Source: Corydoras sp. C115 (lineage: Eukaryota; Chordata; Actinopteri; Siluriformes; Callichthyidae). Taken from it: a DNA stretch of 64,000 nucleotides. A model generated the notes under the pieces. It made no database searches. It had not been told where the DNA came from and saw nothing but the letters and a program-made list of their open reading frames with translations. This document shows positions 11,060 to 22,893 of this stretch, one piece after another. The first letter of the stretch is position 1. Each line of letters starts with the position of its first letter. Location: NCBI GenBank assembly GCA_019802505.1, contig JAFMOC010000244.1, positions 570,001 through 634,000 of the forward strand, read 5' to 3'. The position numbers and the translations under genes were made by a program.

Positions 11060-11719
11060 CCTCTCAGATTCTCGTTAAGCATTCTGTATTTTTAAATCAG
11101 TGTGTGGAATTTGCTGTATCATCATTTTTTTTTTTTTCCGGAGGTCTAAAGGCAAACAGGCTCCTGAGGCCCATCGCTGCAATGCTAACTGTACGTTTGC
11201 GCGGCGAATAATTAAGCCTTGCCTCAGAGCAATTAAACGTTGCGCGGCTTCTCGGGAGTTTCCCCCGGAAACGACCTTCCTCGCCGTCTCTCCTCATCAT
11301 CGGCGTCTCATTAACATTCACGGTCCTGAGACGGCGAGCAGGAGGAGGGGGAACGCGAGGAGAACGCAGGATGATGCAGGAGGAATCCTCCCACTCCATG
11401 TAAGGCTGAGGGCCTCGCGGGAAAGGCTGAGATGGATGCTCCAAGACAGCAGCACAACAAGGCAGGACCGCTCGCTGTTTCTGTCCCCTGCTGTTCAGGA
11501 ACGGAACTGCAGCGACTTCATTTTCACATGGTGCAATAAAGGGACACCGCAGCGAATTAATATATTACAAATTTCGGTTGAGAGCAGACTAATTAGTGGG
11601 AAAAGTAGTTTTAACAAAATAAAATTAATAATGTATACTCTGAATGTTAAAGCGGCTTTGATGTATACTGTAATTAAGAACAGTAAGCACACCGCTGGAG
11701 TGCTGACAACAGATTCGTT
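11058..11719. other. gene-free stretch
   Basis: No known repeat. It contains most of an open frame of 241 codons (11,100-11,825) that runs into the following repeat array and shows no domain, so it is not called a gene. Confidence 0.4.
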
Positions 11720-12641
11720 TTTAAGTAGAGAACAGTTCAGACAGGATGGTCGCATTGGGTCGACACACCCAGGACAGAGCGCCATTCCCTATAGGGGCAA
11801 TTTAGGTAGGGGCAATTCACCTTGAATACATGTTTTTGGACTGTGGAAGGAAAGTGACGATTCAACAAAAAATCCAGATAGATAGCATGTAACCAGCACG
11901 CAGAAAGAACCCCGACGTTCCAACCCAGCATTCGAACCCAATTAATTAATTAATTTTAAATAAATTAATATAAAATTAATATGAAAAAAATTTATACATT
12001 TCTAAAGGTTTTTCAAATAGAGAACAGTTCAAACAGGATGGTTGCATTGGGTCGATATTTCGGGGCGCTGGGCAGGCCCAGGATAGCGCGCCATTCCATA
12101 TGGGGCAATTTGGCTAGGGGTAATTCAGAGCAGCCACTTCACCTTGAATACATGTTTTTGGACTGTGGAAGGAAATTGATGATTCTACAAAAAATCCAGT
12201 TAGATGTATGTATGTAACCAGCAGGCAGAAAGAACCCCGACGTTCCAACCCAGCATTCGAACCCAGGACCTACAGAATTCGAATTGTTAAATTTTAAATA
12301 AATTAATATAAAATTAATATGAAAAAATTTTATAAATTTCTAAAAGTTTTTCAAATAGAGAACAGTTCAGACAGGATGGTTGCATTGGGTTGACATTTTG
12401 GGTGCTGGGCAGATAAAGGACAGAGCTCCATTGCCTATAGGGGCAATTTGGATAGGGGCAATTCAGAGCAGCCACTTCACCTTGAACACATGTTTTTGGA
12501 ATGTGGAAGGAAATTGACGACTCCAAAAAACCCACTTAGCACTCAGAAAGAACACCGATGCTTCAACCCAGCATTCGAACCCTGGACCTTCTCTCTGTGT
12601 GACGTCACATAATTTTAATTGTTAATCGTTTTTAATAAATG

Positions 12642-12718
<77 letters not shown>

Positions 12719-13008
12719 TATAAAAATATTTATACATTTCTAAAAGTTTTTCAAATACAGAGCAGTTCAGACAGGATGGTCCCATTGGGTCGACATTTCG
12801 AGCGCTGGGCAGTTACAGGACAGGGTGCCATTCCATATGGGGCAATTTGGGTAGGGACAATTCAGAGCGGCCCCTTTACCTTGAATAAATGTTTTTGTAA
12901 AATTGACGAAATCCACATAAAAATCCACTTAGACAGCATGTAACCACCACGCCTAAAGAACCCCGACGTTCCAACCCAGCATTCGAACCCAGGACCTTCT
13001 CTCCGTGT
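11720..13008 (-). repeat. tandem array of about four SINE-derived units (about 290-400 bp)
   Basis: Units are anchored by gagaacagttca at 11,728, 12,020, 12,358 and (variant) 12,758, giving spacings of 292, 338 and 400. Each carries reverse-strand pieces of a SINE of the older subfamily: gggcgctgggcag, ccatatggggcaatttgg, cttcaccttgaatacatgtt, a reduced central domain and cccagcattcgaaccca as the B-box side. An AT-rich linker (ttaaataaattaatataaaa) separates units. The larger last spacing is due to a (TA)n run. Confidence 0.85.
12644..12719. repeat. (TA)n then poly-T within the array
   Basis: About 28 TA units followed by about 19 T, located in the AT-rich linker of the SINE-derived array. 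Confidence 0.95.
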
Positions 13009-14199
13009 GACGTCACAGAATTTCAATCGTAGCCCATAGGCCGCGCTGTGTGGCGCTCAGCTTCCAGATGGAGCTCATCATGGTCTCATGGTCTCGTGGC
13101 CTCCTGCTCATTATAGGAAATTTGTAGGACACGTTGTCAGTACAACGCGTGGCAGCTGCATACGACGGCGGCGGGGGCGCTATATGTGCGGGGCGGATGA
13201 TTTTTAAAGCCCTAAAGCAGGTGGGTTGCACATATGGGAGCGTCTGACATTTCAAAGTGCATAAGCTACCCTGCAGAAAGAAGCACTTGGCAATCAATCA
13301 TAATCAAAGTCACGGCACATGCGAAGGATGGCGTTCCTGGTGGAGGATGTACGTGGGGGTGGGGGGGGGGTGGATGTGGTACGACGAGTGGATTATATAG
13401 CGTTAGCGGATCGGTCCTCCCGGAGGACGCGGCCCGCTCTGCTACAATTAACAAAGCTAAAGATGTTTTGTGCGGCGTCTCCGCCGGGAGAGACGTTCCC
13501 GCCGCTTACCGAAAGCGCGGGGGGCGAGAAGCTAATTCAAAAGCACATGAAAGGGGAAGTGGAGGAGGCTAACGGCGGGAGGCGCCGGCTGGGTGGCCCG
13601 TGCACCGCATAATATCACTCTGAAGATTTCTGCCACGTCAAAAATTCTGTTTGGAGGTGTTGTGTCTGGAGGACAGCGGCGGCTCATCTGAGGGCGTACA
13701 CACATGCGTTTGAAGGCGCCCCGAGGGGACGGCACTGTCCAAAGCGCAGCGTGGAGACGGCAGTTTGTATTCCGAGGGTCGGCCTGTGTTTTTAAAGCCC
13801 GTTTTCATCGTCAGTTATGGAACTTTGAGGGAAAGTTCGCGCTGAAAAGTTCCAGTTAAACATTTGATGAATCTTTTAAAAAGGGAACTGAGAGGCTCTT
13901 TACGCCGCCGCCGTCGCCGCCGTGGCGAGCTAGCCGCGACATTCTTTGCCTTTTTGATAGATCTGACTTGCGAGTGGATTCTCCTACATCTTTTAACAGC
14001 CCGCTCCTCGCGGACGGCTTCGGCAATTTGTTAACACGAGGCCGAACGCCGCTTCGTTGCCTTTTCTTTTGGGAGGAAAGCGTTTTTTTTCTTTTTTCTG
14101 GTTCTTTCGCAAAATGTCACAAAATGTCCCCCGGTCACGTTAACCTTCATCATTGTGTTCATTATCAGATCTCATATACAAAGCTTAAACGTCTACAGT
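13009..14199. other. gene-free, CpG-containing stretch
   Basis: No recognised repeat. G-rich at 13,350-13,372 and CpG-rich around 13,420-13,600 and 13,900-13,935. Open frames of about 60-112 codons overlap on both strands without recognisable domains. Confidence 0.4.
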
Positions 14200-15330
14200 A
14201 ATGCGGGGGGTGTTGGGCTATTAATCGGAAGGTTGGGGGTTCGAACACCAAGTCTACCAAAGATGCCAATGTGGGTCCTTGAAGAAGGCCCTTAACATTA
14301 ACTGCTTTAATGGTGTTGACCCTGTATTCCAAATGCATCAAGGACGTGGCATTCCAATGGTCAGTGTGTTGGGTTTGGGTTGCAGGTGTCATTGAAGTTA
14401 CCACTGTGGGCCCTTGAGCAAGACTCTTAACATTAACTGCTCCAAAGGTGGTGAACCTGTATTCCAAATGCATCAAGGATGTGGCATCCCAATGGTCAGA
14501 GTGTTGGGCTTGGGTTTGGGTCATTGAAGTTACCAATGTGGGCCCTTGGACAAAGCCCTTAGCATTACCTGCTTCAATGATGTTGACCCTGTATTCCAAA
14601 TGCATCAAGGACGTGGTATCCCAATGGTCAGTGTGTTGGGTTTGGGTTGCAGGTGTCATTGAAGTTACCAATGTGGGCCCTTGAGCAAGGCTCTTAACAT
14701 TAACTGCTCCAAAGATGTTGACACTGCATTCTAAACGCATTTAGGACATGGCATCCCAATGGTCAGTGTATAGGGCTTGGGGTGTTGGGCTTGGGTCATT
14801 GAAGTTACCAATGTGGGCCCTTGGGTAAGGTCCTTAACATTAACTGCGCCAATGGTCTTGACCCTGTATTCCAAACGCATCAAGGACATGACACCCAATG
14901 GTCAGAGTGTTGGCCTTGGGTTGTTGGGTTTGGGTCAGTGAAGTTACCAACGTGGGCCTTTGGGCAAAGCCCTTAGTATTACCTGCTCCAAAGGTGTTGA
15001 CCCTGTATTCCAAACGCATTAAGGACATGGCACCCAATGGTCAGTGTGTTGGGCTTGGGTTGTTGGGTTTGGGTCAATGAAGTTTTCAACATGGACTCCT
15101 GGACAAGGCCCTTTACATTATCCACTCCAATGGTGTTGACCCTGTATTCCAAATGCATCAAGGACGTGGCATCCCAATGGTCAGTGTTAGGTTTGGGTTG
15201 TTGGGTTTGGGTCATTGATGTTACCAATGTTGAGCTTGGGTCATTGACGTTGAGCAAGGCCCTCAACTCTCGCTGCTCCAGTGTGCTGTATCATGGCCGA
15301 CCTTCTGACCCCAGCCATGAAGTTGGGATA
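14200..15330 (+). repeat. SINE-derived tandem array, about eight units of 132-140 bp
   Basis: The array starts with a tRNA-like V-SINE head (tgttgggctattaatcggaa, then B-box-like gttcgaacacc). The core tgggcccttgagcaag...cttaac then recurs at 14,271, 14,406, 14,538, 14,673, 14,813, 14,952, 15,091 and 15,229. The spacings are 135, 132, 135, 140, 139, 139 and 138. Each unit ends in ccctgtattccaaatgcatc and aaggacgtggcatcccaatg. It closes with a V-SINE-like 3' part: ctgctccagtgtgctgtatc, ccgaccttctgacccc. The array thus appears to have grown inside one SINE. A 191-codon minus-strand open frame across it is repeat-derived. Confidence 0.85.
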
Positions 15331-15747
15331 CTTGATGACCTCATGGCGTACCGTGATGTAATAAGTCGTTGCCCGGAGTCATTGTGCATCTGCTGTGCGC
15401 AGCACTATTGTTCTGATTTGCATATGCAATATCAAACCAATTATCCTGAGAATCAAACACCAGCGGTTTCAATGACCTCCTCATTGTTAAGACGACGTTA
15501 AGTTATTAACCGATCCTCGTTAACGGCAAAGTCATTAAATGGCGCTTTCAGTCTCTGAGACATTCTGTTGTGTTGAAAAGCAGCTTATTAGGGAAGTACA
15601 ATTAGCACTCAGCGACGGAACGGTTAACGTGATTTACCTGCTAATAACCCCACTGAATACGACTTCCTGTCTCACTGTCTCACAACAATACCGTTGTTAG
15701 CTTTAGCTTTATTTATTTCTACAGAGTTTAGATACTAAAGGTTTGAA
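15331..15747. other. unrecognised stretch
   Basis: Nothing recognisable seen. Confidence 0.4.
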
Positions 15748-15763
15748 TCCAATTGCCCCTATA

Positions 15764-15798
<35 letters not shown>

Positions 15799-15926
15799 TG
15801 CGTGTGCCCATCAATGGATTGGCGTCCTGTCCTGGGTGTATCTGCCCAGAGTCCGATACGTTCTCCCCTGAATGGGCATGATGGAACCCCATTGTGACCC
15901 CTCCGCAACCCTAGTAGATCATTATG
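15748..15926 (+). mobile_element. DANA-like SINE, 3' half, older subfamily, with (GT)n
   Basis: Starts at aattgcccctatatag, expands into (GT)n at 15,766-15,796, then ggattggcgtcctgtcctgg and tctgcccagagtccg to a degraded tail. It lies directly upstream of a full-length copy in the same orientation. Confidence 0.85.
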
Positions 15927-15946
15927 AGAAATGTAAATAACTCACA

Positions 15947-16287
15947 GGGTGGCATGGTGGCTTAGTGGTTTAGCATGTTCTCCTCTCAGCGCTGGGGATT
16001 CCCGGTTCGACTCCCAATCTGGGTGGAGTTCCCATGTTCTCCCCGTGTCCACGTGGGTTTCCTCCGGGTTCTCCGGTTTCCTCCCACAGTCCAAAAACAT
16101 GGATCAAGGTCAATTGAATTCTCCAAATTGCCCCATATAGAGTGAGTGTGTGCCCAGCGATAGATTGGCGCCCTGTCCTGGGTGTATCTGCCCACCGCCC
16201 GAAACGTTCTCCCCTGGATGGGCATGGGGAACCCCCCCACCGCGACCTTAGTAGAGGATAAAGCGGAAGAGAATAGATGGATGGATA
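15947..16287 (+). mobile_element. DANA-like SINE, full length
   Basis: A box tggcttagtgg at 15,958-15,968, B box ggttcgactcc, intact central domain, a shortened GT stretch and tail agatggatggata. Confidence 0.95.
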
Positions 16288-16400
16288 ATTAAGTAAGAAC
16301 CTTGTGAGGACCGAGGCTCAGTGGAGGACCCCTCGTCCGTGGGCGCAGTGTGGAACACCGCTGTACATCCCTCCAGCATATTAAGCGCCTTACTGCACGC
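16288..16400 (-). mobile_element. fragment of the L2-type element of 61-472
   Basis: aagaaccttgtgaggaccga followed by ggctcagtgg repeats a block of 1,828-1,858. It is truncated on both sides and directly abuts the SINE tail. Confidence 0.5.
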
Positions 16401-17198
16401 CGCCTGCTTCTCCAACGACGTATTGCTACGGGATGGCACCACGCTGCTCGCTACTCCAGCCCCTCGCGCAGGACGTCCGTGGAGAACATACTAATGCTCA
16501 TGCTCATGATGCAGAGCAATAAAACAGAAATACAGCCCTAAAGAAATTGCACCACGCTGTGTGTTACAATGCCCCGCGCTCTGAGCTTTTATTCTCGCAG
16601 TGCCGGGAGTAATAATTAATTAGGAAACTGCGCCGGCTTCAGAATATCGCCGGTCAGTCGTCCCTCCATCGCTAAGCAACAAGCATCGGAGCAATCTCCT
16701 TAGCATTCTCCTCCATACGTGCTGAAGCATACATCAGTGCTGCACGAGGCTCGGGCTGTGTCTCATTTCACCCTCTCAGATGAAGCAGATGCCTTCTTCA
16801 CGGTTCAGGACCCGCGTCGCTCACGTGTCCACCGCAGGACACTGACTGTGGTATTCGGCCAAAAATATAGATCCCCGTTTGAAGGGACGTGGCTTGGTGT
16901 CTCATCTGTAGCGCTGCACCACGCCCGTCTGAACAGCATCGGGGGGGGCGTGTTGCCTCCACAGTTCTGGAGATCACCCTGAACCCGCCGTCGGTGGTTC
17001 CTTCGTCTCCTCAAAGACGGCTTCTGAATCAGATCGGTGCGCACTCGTGAAGCCTGTTGATTTTGGGTTAACCGCGAGCTGAGACGCGTGATGCTGGACG
17101 CTTGTCCTCCACGGAACATCATTTTGGTTCGGTTCTCAAACTGCAGGTTTTAACCTTTAAGTTCATTCAAGTTCCAATTTTACTACGTTCCTAAACAG
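16401..17198. other. unrecognised stretch
   Basis: No known repeat or gene. A segment with several TAATTA motifs lies at about 16,610-16,625. Confidence 0.4.
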
Positions 17199-17505
17199 TG
17201 GCACGGTGGCTTAGTGGTTTAAGTGGTCAGCACGTTCGCCTCTGAGCACTAGGGATTCCTGGTTCGAATCCCCATCTGGGTGGAGTTTCCATGTTCTCCC
17301 CGTGTCCACGTGGGTTTCCTCTGGGTTCTCCGGTTTCCTCCCACAGTCCAAAAACATGGATCAAGTCAATTGAGTTCTCCAAATTGCCCCATATAGAGTG
17401 TGTCTGTGTGAGTGAGTGTGTGCCCAGCGATAGATTGGCGTCCTGTCCTGGGTGCATCTCCCCAACGTTCTCCCCTGGATGGGCATGGGGAACCCACCCC
17501 GCAGC
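17199..17505 (+). mobile_element. DANA-like SINE, tail missing
   Basis: Head gtggcacggtggcttagtgg (with an extra ttaagtggt in the D-arm region), B box ggttcgaatcc, central domain and GT stretch; it ends at gggaacccaccccgc without the final 45 bp. Confidence 0.93.
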
Positions 17506-17619
17506 TTGATTCAGGGCGTGTCGTCATAACAACCACTAAAGTACATCTTGCGTATAGCGAACCTCCCAAAAGTGACCCAGTCAATCCTGTAATTATTCAT
17601 GGCTGTGTTTCGGGCGTCC

Positions 17620-17744
17620 TTTAAGAGCCAGGTGACGCTCTGACTTTGGCAGGTTGCTATTTGGGCGGTGAAGCTACCTGGACTCCATGAGGTTCTCCAT
17701 GTGAGTGTGAATGGAGAACCCACAGTATAGTGTCGACTATGGAT
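17620..17744 (+). repeat. dispersed repeat of unknown family, copy 2
   Basis: Same element as 2,531-2,672: ctgactttggcaggttgcta, tacctggactccatgaggtt and cagtatagtgtcgactatgg. It is shorter by a small internal gap. Confidence 0.6.
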
Positions 17745-18719
17745 CTGCATTCAGTTGTGTTCAGGCCGTTTCAGCGTACAGTGGCGCCGACCAACGACGA
17801 CGGAGAGGTCAGTGGGCGGTGCTCCTGAGCTTTCCGTCGCCAAGGTACCGATACGCCAGAAATGTCATTTTGAGACAGCCACGCCCATCGGAGGAGATAC
17901 CTTCACACGCAGCGCTGCTATTTAAACGGTGCAGACAGCTGGCGGGGTGTGGGATGGTTATGAGGATCGTGATGCACCTCGTGAACCCATAAAGCAATGG
18001 TGACTGACTCCCGTCCTCTGGACATCATCTCTAATGCGTCTTTTTTATTGGTCTGATTCGTAAGTGGACGAAATCAGGAGGAAAATAATGAGACGGAGTA
18101 TCATCGCTTCGGTCATTTCCTCAGCATCCTGCTTCTGATTGGCCAATTGTGTCGCAGGGATTCGTATTCATCGCGTTCAATTTGGTGAGGAAATAACAAG
18201 CCGTCGTTTTTGGTGGTAAATTCGCGGCTGTAAATAACATCTCCTCCTCGGCTTTCTGAAGAGGAAAGGATTTCTTTTTAATCTAGTGTGAGATAAAACA
18301 ACCTCACGCCTGGGAAACGTAATACTTTCTGCTCTCTGAACACTTTAAATAGTAATATTCATTTTATTCACACATCCGAGCAGAAAATTCCATCTCCTGC
18401 TACTTTATGCTTTTCTAATAGCCTCCAGGCTCCGGTTCAGCCGTATGAGGAGGTGGCACGACCGCCACGGCGACGGCACCGCGTTTCAGCATCGCATCCT
18501 CAAATATAAATAAATCCAGCTTTCAAGTGAACCTCACCGAATGCTTCCTCCATTCCACTCCAACTGGTTATTGGTTATAATTGTTTATTTTACAGTCACA
18601 TCCCTGAATATTTCACAGATGAATGAGGTCACATGATGGAAATACATCTTAAAATGTTAATGTGATGGTTAAGAAAACACAAATAGATAAAGTACAGACA
18701 AAAGAAAAACAGGCCAGTA
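17745..18719. other. unrecognised stretch
   Basis: No repeat family or gene recognised. Confidence 0.4.
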
Positions 18720-19535
18720 ATACACAAATATGGAAACTGCTGTTTGTGAGGGATTATATTGATCTTGGAATTTGGTATTATTATTATTAGGGATTATCAT
18801 TGGTGTGGCAACTGTTCTTTATTTTGGATTATCATTTTTGTGGCAACTGTTTGTTTATATTGAGTTTGGCAACTGTTGTTTATGAGGGATTACTGTAGGT
18901 GTCCAAATATTGTTCATGAGGGATTATAGTAGGTGTGGCAACTGTTGTTTATGAGGGATTGTTTATGAGGGATTATAGTAGGTGTGGCAACTGCTGTTTG
19001 TTTGGGATTACCATTTTTGTAGCAACTGTTGTTTATGAGGGATCATAGTAGTTGTAGCAACTGTTTTTATGAGGGCTTATTGGACTTGTGGCAATTTTTG
19101 TTAATAAGGGATTACATTAGTTGAGGCAACCGCTGTTTATTAGGGATTATCATTGTTGTGGCAACTGTTGTTTATGAAGGATTATAGTTGGTTTAACAAC
19201 TGTTTTTAAGAGGGTTTATAGTAGGTGTGGCAAATATTGGTTAAGAGGGATTATAGTAGGTGTGGCAACTGTTGTTTATGAGGGATTATAGTAGGTGTGG
19301 CAACTATTGTTTATGAGGGATTATAGTAGGTGTGGCAACTGTTGTTTATGAGGGATTATAGTAGGTGTGGCAACTGCTGTTTGTTTGGGATTACCATTTT
19401 TGTAGCAACTGTTGTTTATGAGAGATCATAGTAGTTGTAGCAACTGTTTTTATGAGGGATTATTGGACTTGTGGCAATTTTTGTTTATAAGGGATCACAT
19501 TAGTTGAGGCAACCGCTGTTTATTAGGGATTATTC
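18720..19535. repeat. 35-bp minisatellite with a 383-bp internal duplication
   Basis: Unit gtttatgagggattatag, taggtgtggcaactgtt (35 bp); exact spacing is visible between tgtggcaact at 19,261 and 19,296. About 23 units, divergent at the left end and most regular at 19,240-19,370. A run of variant units (ctgctgtttg, then tttgggattaccattttt) occurs at 18,991 and again at 19,374, so a block of about 11 units was copied as a whole. No spacers are present between repeats. Confidence 0.92.
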
Positions 19536-20606
19536 ATAATCTAAAGGGGCTGAGATGCTGTTATTACATCATAGGGACATGTGACACTCCGGTCATCGTG
19601 CTGGTGTGAGTAACCGGTGACCCGTCCAGGTTGTTTCCACTCTTATTGCCCTATGAGAAGCGCTGGGATAGGCTCTGAAATCTCAGGCTTAAACATTTAA
19701 TAACTGAAGGAATTAGACAGTGTGAACCCCAAACACCCCCCCCCCCCCCAAACCCCCACAGCGTGACTGTCTGTTGTCGATCTTCACGTCAGTCTTGCAG
19801 AGTCCACTTGTTTACCCCGGCTGAGTGCATTTGGGACGCGGTGGGGCACTTCAGTCGGAGATCATTAGGAACACAAGCATGGAGGGAGTGAAGACCCCCA
19901 CTGATTTAATCCATCCTGCACCGGGGCGAGAGCGAAACATCGGGATTCACACCACGTCCATCAGTCAGGTCCACCCTGAAGACCTGTGTTGAGGTTGTTC
20001 AGGAAATGTGCGTCTCGCTCAGCGGGGTGCCCTCCCCCCCCCCTCTCCACATTGTCAGTCGCAGCATGGGGCTGCCAGCTTCTTTAAAGGGCTTCCAGTT
20101 GCCTTACGGAGTCTAATTAAATTTGGGCGGGGGCCCATGGCGCAGAGGCTCCGGCCCCGGTGTCATAACGAACCGGTTAAAGGGACGGATGACGCGGCGT
20201 GCCGGTGGAGCCGATCGAGGCTCCGTCACATTATACCAACGCCGGAAAGGTGGACGCTCGATTAGCGGGACAATCAAACTGTCTCCGCTGTCTCTTCGAA
20301 GCGAGGATGAGGAGCTGGAGGGGAACACTGGGGCATCAACGTGTTGAGGCTGCAACAACAACAAGTGACTGGATTTAGAAATGAAGACAGGGTGGGACTC
20401 TCGGTCTGATGGCTGCAGGTTCAAACCGTGTGTCCAGTGAGGTCGGCAGGGTGAGTCCTGCAGTCCTTGGCAGAAGCGCAGTGGCGCTGGGGCAGGGCGG
20501 AGCTGCCGGCGATGAGGAGCACAATCAGAAGCCGTTCAAATTCCACTTTGGGGGCAAATAATCAGAAGACAGAGGAAGAGTTAAAGAAACAAATGATTTA
20601 ATGAGA
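19536..20606. other. gene-free stretch
   Basis: Contains C-runs at 19,735-19,749 and 20,033-20,043. No gene or repeat family recognised. Confidence 0.4.
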
Positions 20607-20954
20607 GGGCGGCACTGTGGCTTGGTGCTTAGCATGTTCTCCTCTCAGCGCTGGGGATTCCCGGTTCGAATCCCCATCTGGGTGGAGTTTCCATGTTCTC
20701 CCCCTGTCCGCGTGGGTTTCCTCCGGGTTCTCCGGTTTCCTCCTACAGTCCAAAAACATGGATCAAGGTCAATTGAATTCTCCAAATTGCCCCATATAGA
20801 GTGTGCCTGTGTGAGTGAGTGTGTGTCCAGTGATAGATTGGCGTCCTGTCCTGGGTGTGTCTGCCCAGCGCCCGAGACGTTCTCCCCTGGATGGGCATGG
20901 GGAACCCCACCACGACCCTAATAGAGGATAAAATGGAGGATAATGGACGGATGG
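20607..20954 (+). mobile_element. DANA-like SINE, full length (left arm of inverted pair)
   Basis: Head gggcggcactgtggcttggt, B box ggttcgaatcc, complete body and tail gataatggacggatgg. A 39-bp spacer separates it from the opposite copy. Confidence 0.96.
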
Positions 20955-20993
20955 AATTAACTAATATTTGGTGATTTATTGGCAGAATCAATT

Positions 20994-21343
20994 ATTCATT
21001 CATTCATTATCTCCCGCTTAATCCTCTATTAGGGTCACGGTGGCGTTCCCCATGTCCATCCAGGGGAGAATGTCTCGGGCGCTGGGCAGATACACCCAGG
21101 ACAGGGCACCAATCCATCGCTGGGCACACACTCACTCACACAGACACACTCTATATGGGGCAATTTGGAGAACTCAATTGACTTGATCCATGTTTTTGGA
21201 CTGTGGGAGGAAACCGGAGAACCCGGAGGAAACCCACGCGGACACGGGGAGAACATGGGAACTCCACCCAGATGGGGATTCGAACCGGGAATCCCTAGCG
21301 CTGAGAGGCGAACGTGCTGACCACTTAAACCACTAAGCCACCC
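20994..21343 (-). mobile_element. DANA-like SINE, full length (right arm of inverted pair)
   Basis: From attcattcattcattatctc to the head complement cactaagccaccc; tail-to-tail with 20,607-20,954. Confidence 0.96.
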
Positions 21344-22123
21344 AGAATTAATTAATAATTTTTTTTTTTTTTATTATTATTTTTAAATATTTTGCTTGAT
21401 AAAAGTCCCACTTGCGCTGCGTGCGCCGCAGCCAGGCCGTTCAAACACTCTGCATCCAGTTCACAGAGACGAAGCATGCGCTCGTCCCGCTGAGGGTACG
21501 AAGAACGAGGATGAGGAGGGCAGAACGTATTGAACTCTCTCTTTGAAGGTGGCTAATTACTCTTTATCTATTATAATAGCGCTTATCTGTGAAACCAGAT
21601 TTCCCGCTAATAACAGTTCCGGGACCGCTGGGGTGGAATAATACATGCGCAGACAACCCCTTCCAGACTGGTGGGTTAATTAGCCGGGGCACTTCTAATA
21701 AACCAACTCATTACTGCAATTAGCTGCCACTGTACAGACGGCTTCACATAAATGATGGCAGCTCGGCCATCGATCGGCCGCCGTCTGTTTCCGGCTCGCT
21801 AAGCGGACGGGACGGGACGAGCGGCGAGGTCAGCCTGATGTATGTACGGATATCGCACGGGGAGAAAAGTGAGGATAATTAGTCGTGATGAGTGGTTTTG
21901 CCGTTCTGGTTATTTACCCGAGCGTTCTCATGAGTAATACTCGCAGAAGCCAACGAAATCGAAGGGCGTGTCCGAGTCACTATGGATGTTCTGTGATGTG
22001 CGACGATGCTTCGTGATGATACGTCATCCGGTTATGCTGTTGCATCATGGTCTGGGTTGAGGAGGACACGCTGGAGTCATGATGAACCATGAGGGACGAA
22101 CAAATTAATTAATATCATAAAAG
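21344..22123. other. gene-free stretch with candidate conserved block
   Basis: After a T-run at 21,359-21,373 the DNA is unique-looking. The part at about 21,540-21,770 has balanced composition and several TAAT motifs; see findings. Confidence 0.4.
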
Positions 22124-22483
22124 CCATCCATCCTTTTATTCATTATCTTCCGCTTTATCCTATATTAGGGTCTGGGGGGGGGGGGTTCCCCATGCCCATC
22201 CAATGGAGAACGTTTCAGGCGCTGGGCAGATACACCCAGGACAGGGGGGCAATCTATCACTGGACACACACTCACTCACACAGACACACTCTGTATGGGG
22301 CAATTTGGAGAATTCAGTTGACTTGATCCATGTTTTTGAACTGTGGGAGGAAACCGGAGAACCCGGAGGAAACCCACGCTGACACAGGGAGAACATGGAA
22401 ACTCCACCCAGATTGGGATTCGAACCGGGAATGCCTAGCGCTGAGAGGAGAACATGCTAAACCACTAAGCCACCGTGCCGCCC
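22124..22483 (-). mobile_element. DANA-like SINE, full length
   Basis: From ccatccatccttttattcat to aagccaccgtgccgccc, with a G-run at 22,172-22,184 in the usual C/G-rich site. Confidence 0.95.
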
Positions 22484-22739
22484 TTCATTTATTTTGTTAT
22501 TTACTTTTTTTATACCACAGTTGTGCACATGACCCCTACACACAAAAACATACAGCAGGTGGCACTGCATCAACGTGACCGACAGTGTGCGCCCTCTATA
22601 GGTCATACGTAAAAGGAACCACAAACAAAATGGTGCTTAGTGATCCGGTTCTGTAGGGCGTCCTTGTCCTAAAAAAGTCGTTCCGTAGAGCGGCACCCAA
22701 GGACGCAGGGGTTGCGTCACTCAAGGAAAATATCCGTAT

Positions 22740-22893
22740 ATTTTAATTGTGGGAGCAACAGGACTCTCAGAAGGCACAGGGAGGACATGCTGCCTCCACA
22801 TGGAAACGAGCTGTGTGTTTCACCCAGAATCTGGGACTCAACCCCGGCACCTTCGTGCTGTGAGGCGTAAGTGCGCCACCATGCTGCCCCCTA
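22740..22893 (-). mobile_element. highly diverged SINE remnant
   Basis: tgtgggagcaacaggactct...ggcacagggaggacatgctg and gggactcaaccccggcacct recall the central domain and B box of the SINE superfamily, in reverse. It looks much older than its neighbours. Confidence 0.4.

Noticed and set aside
11100..11825. 241-codon open frame
   Set aside because: No domain, runs into a SINE-derived array and includes poly-Phe from a T-run; consistent with chance.
18720..19535. Regular 35-bp repeats as a CRISPR array
   Set aside because: Repeats are contiguous with no unique spacers, and the surroundings are vertebrate repeats.
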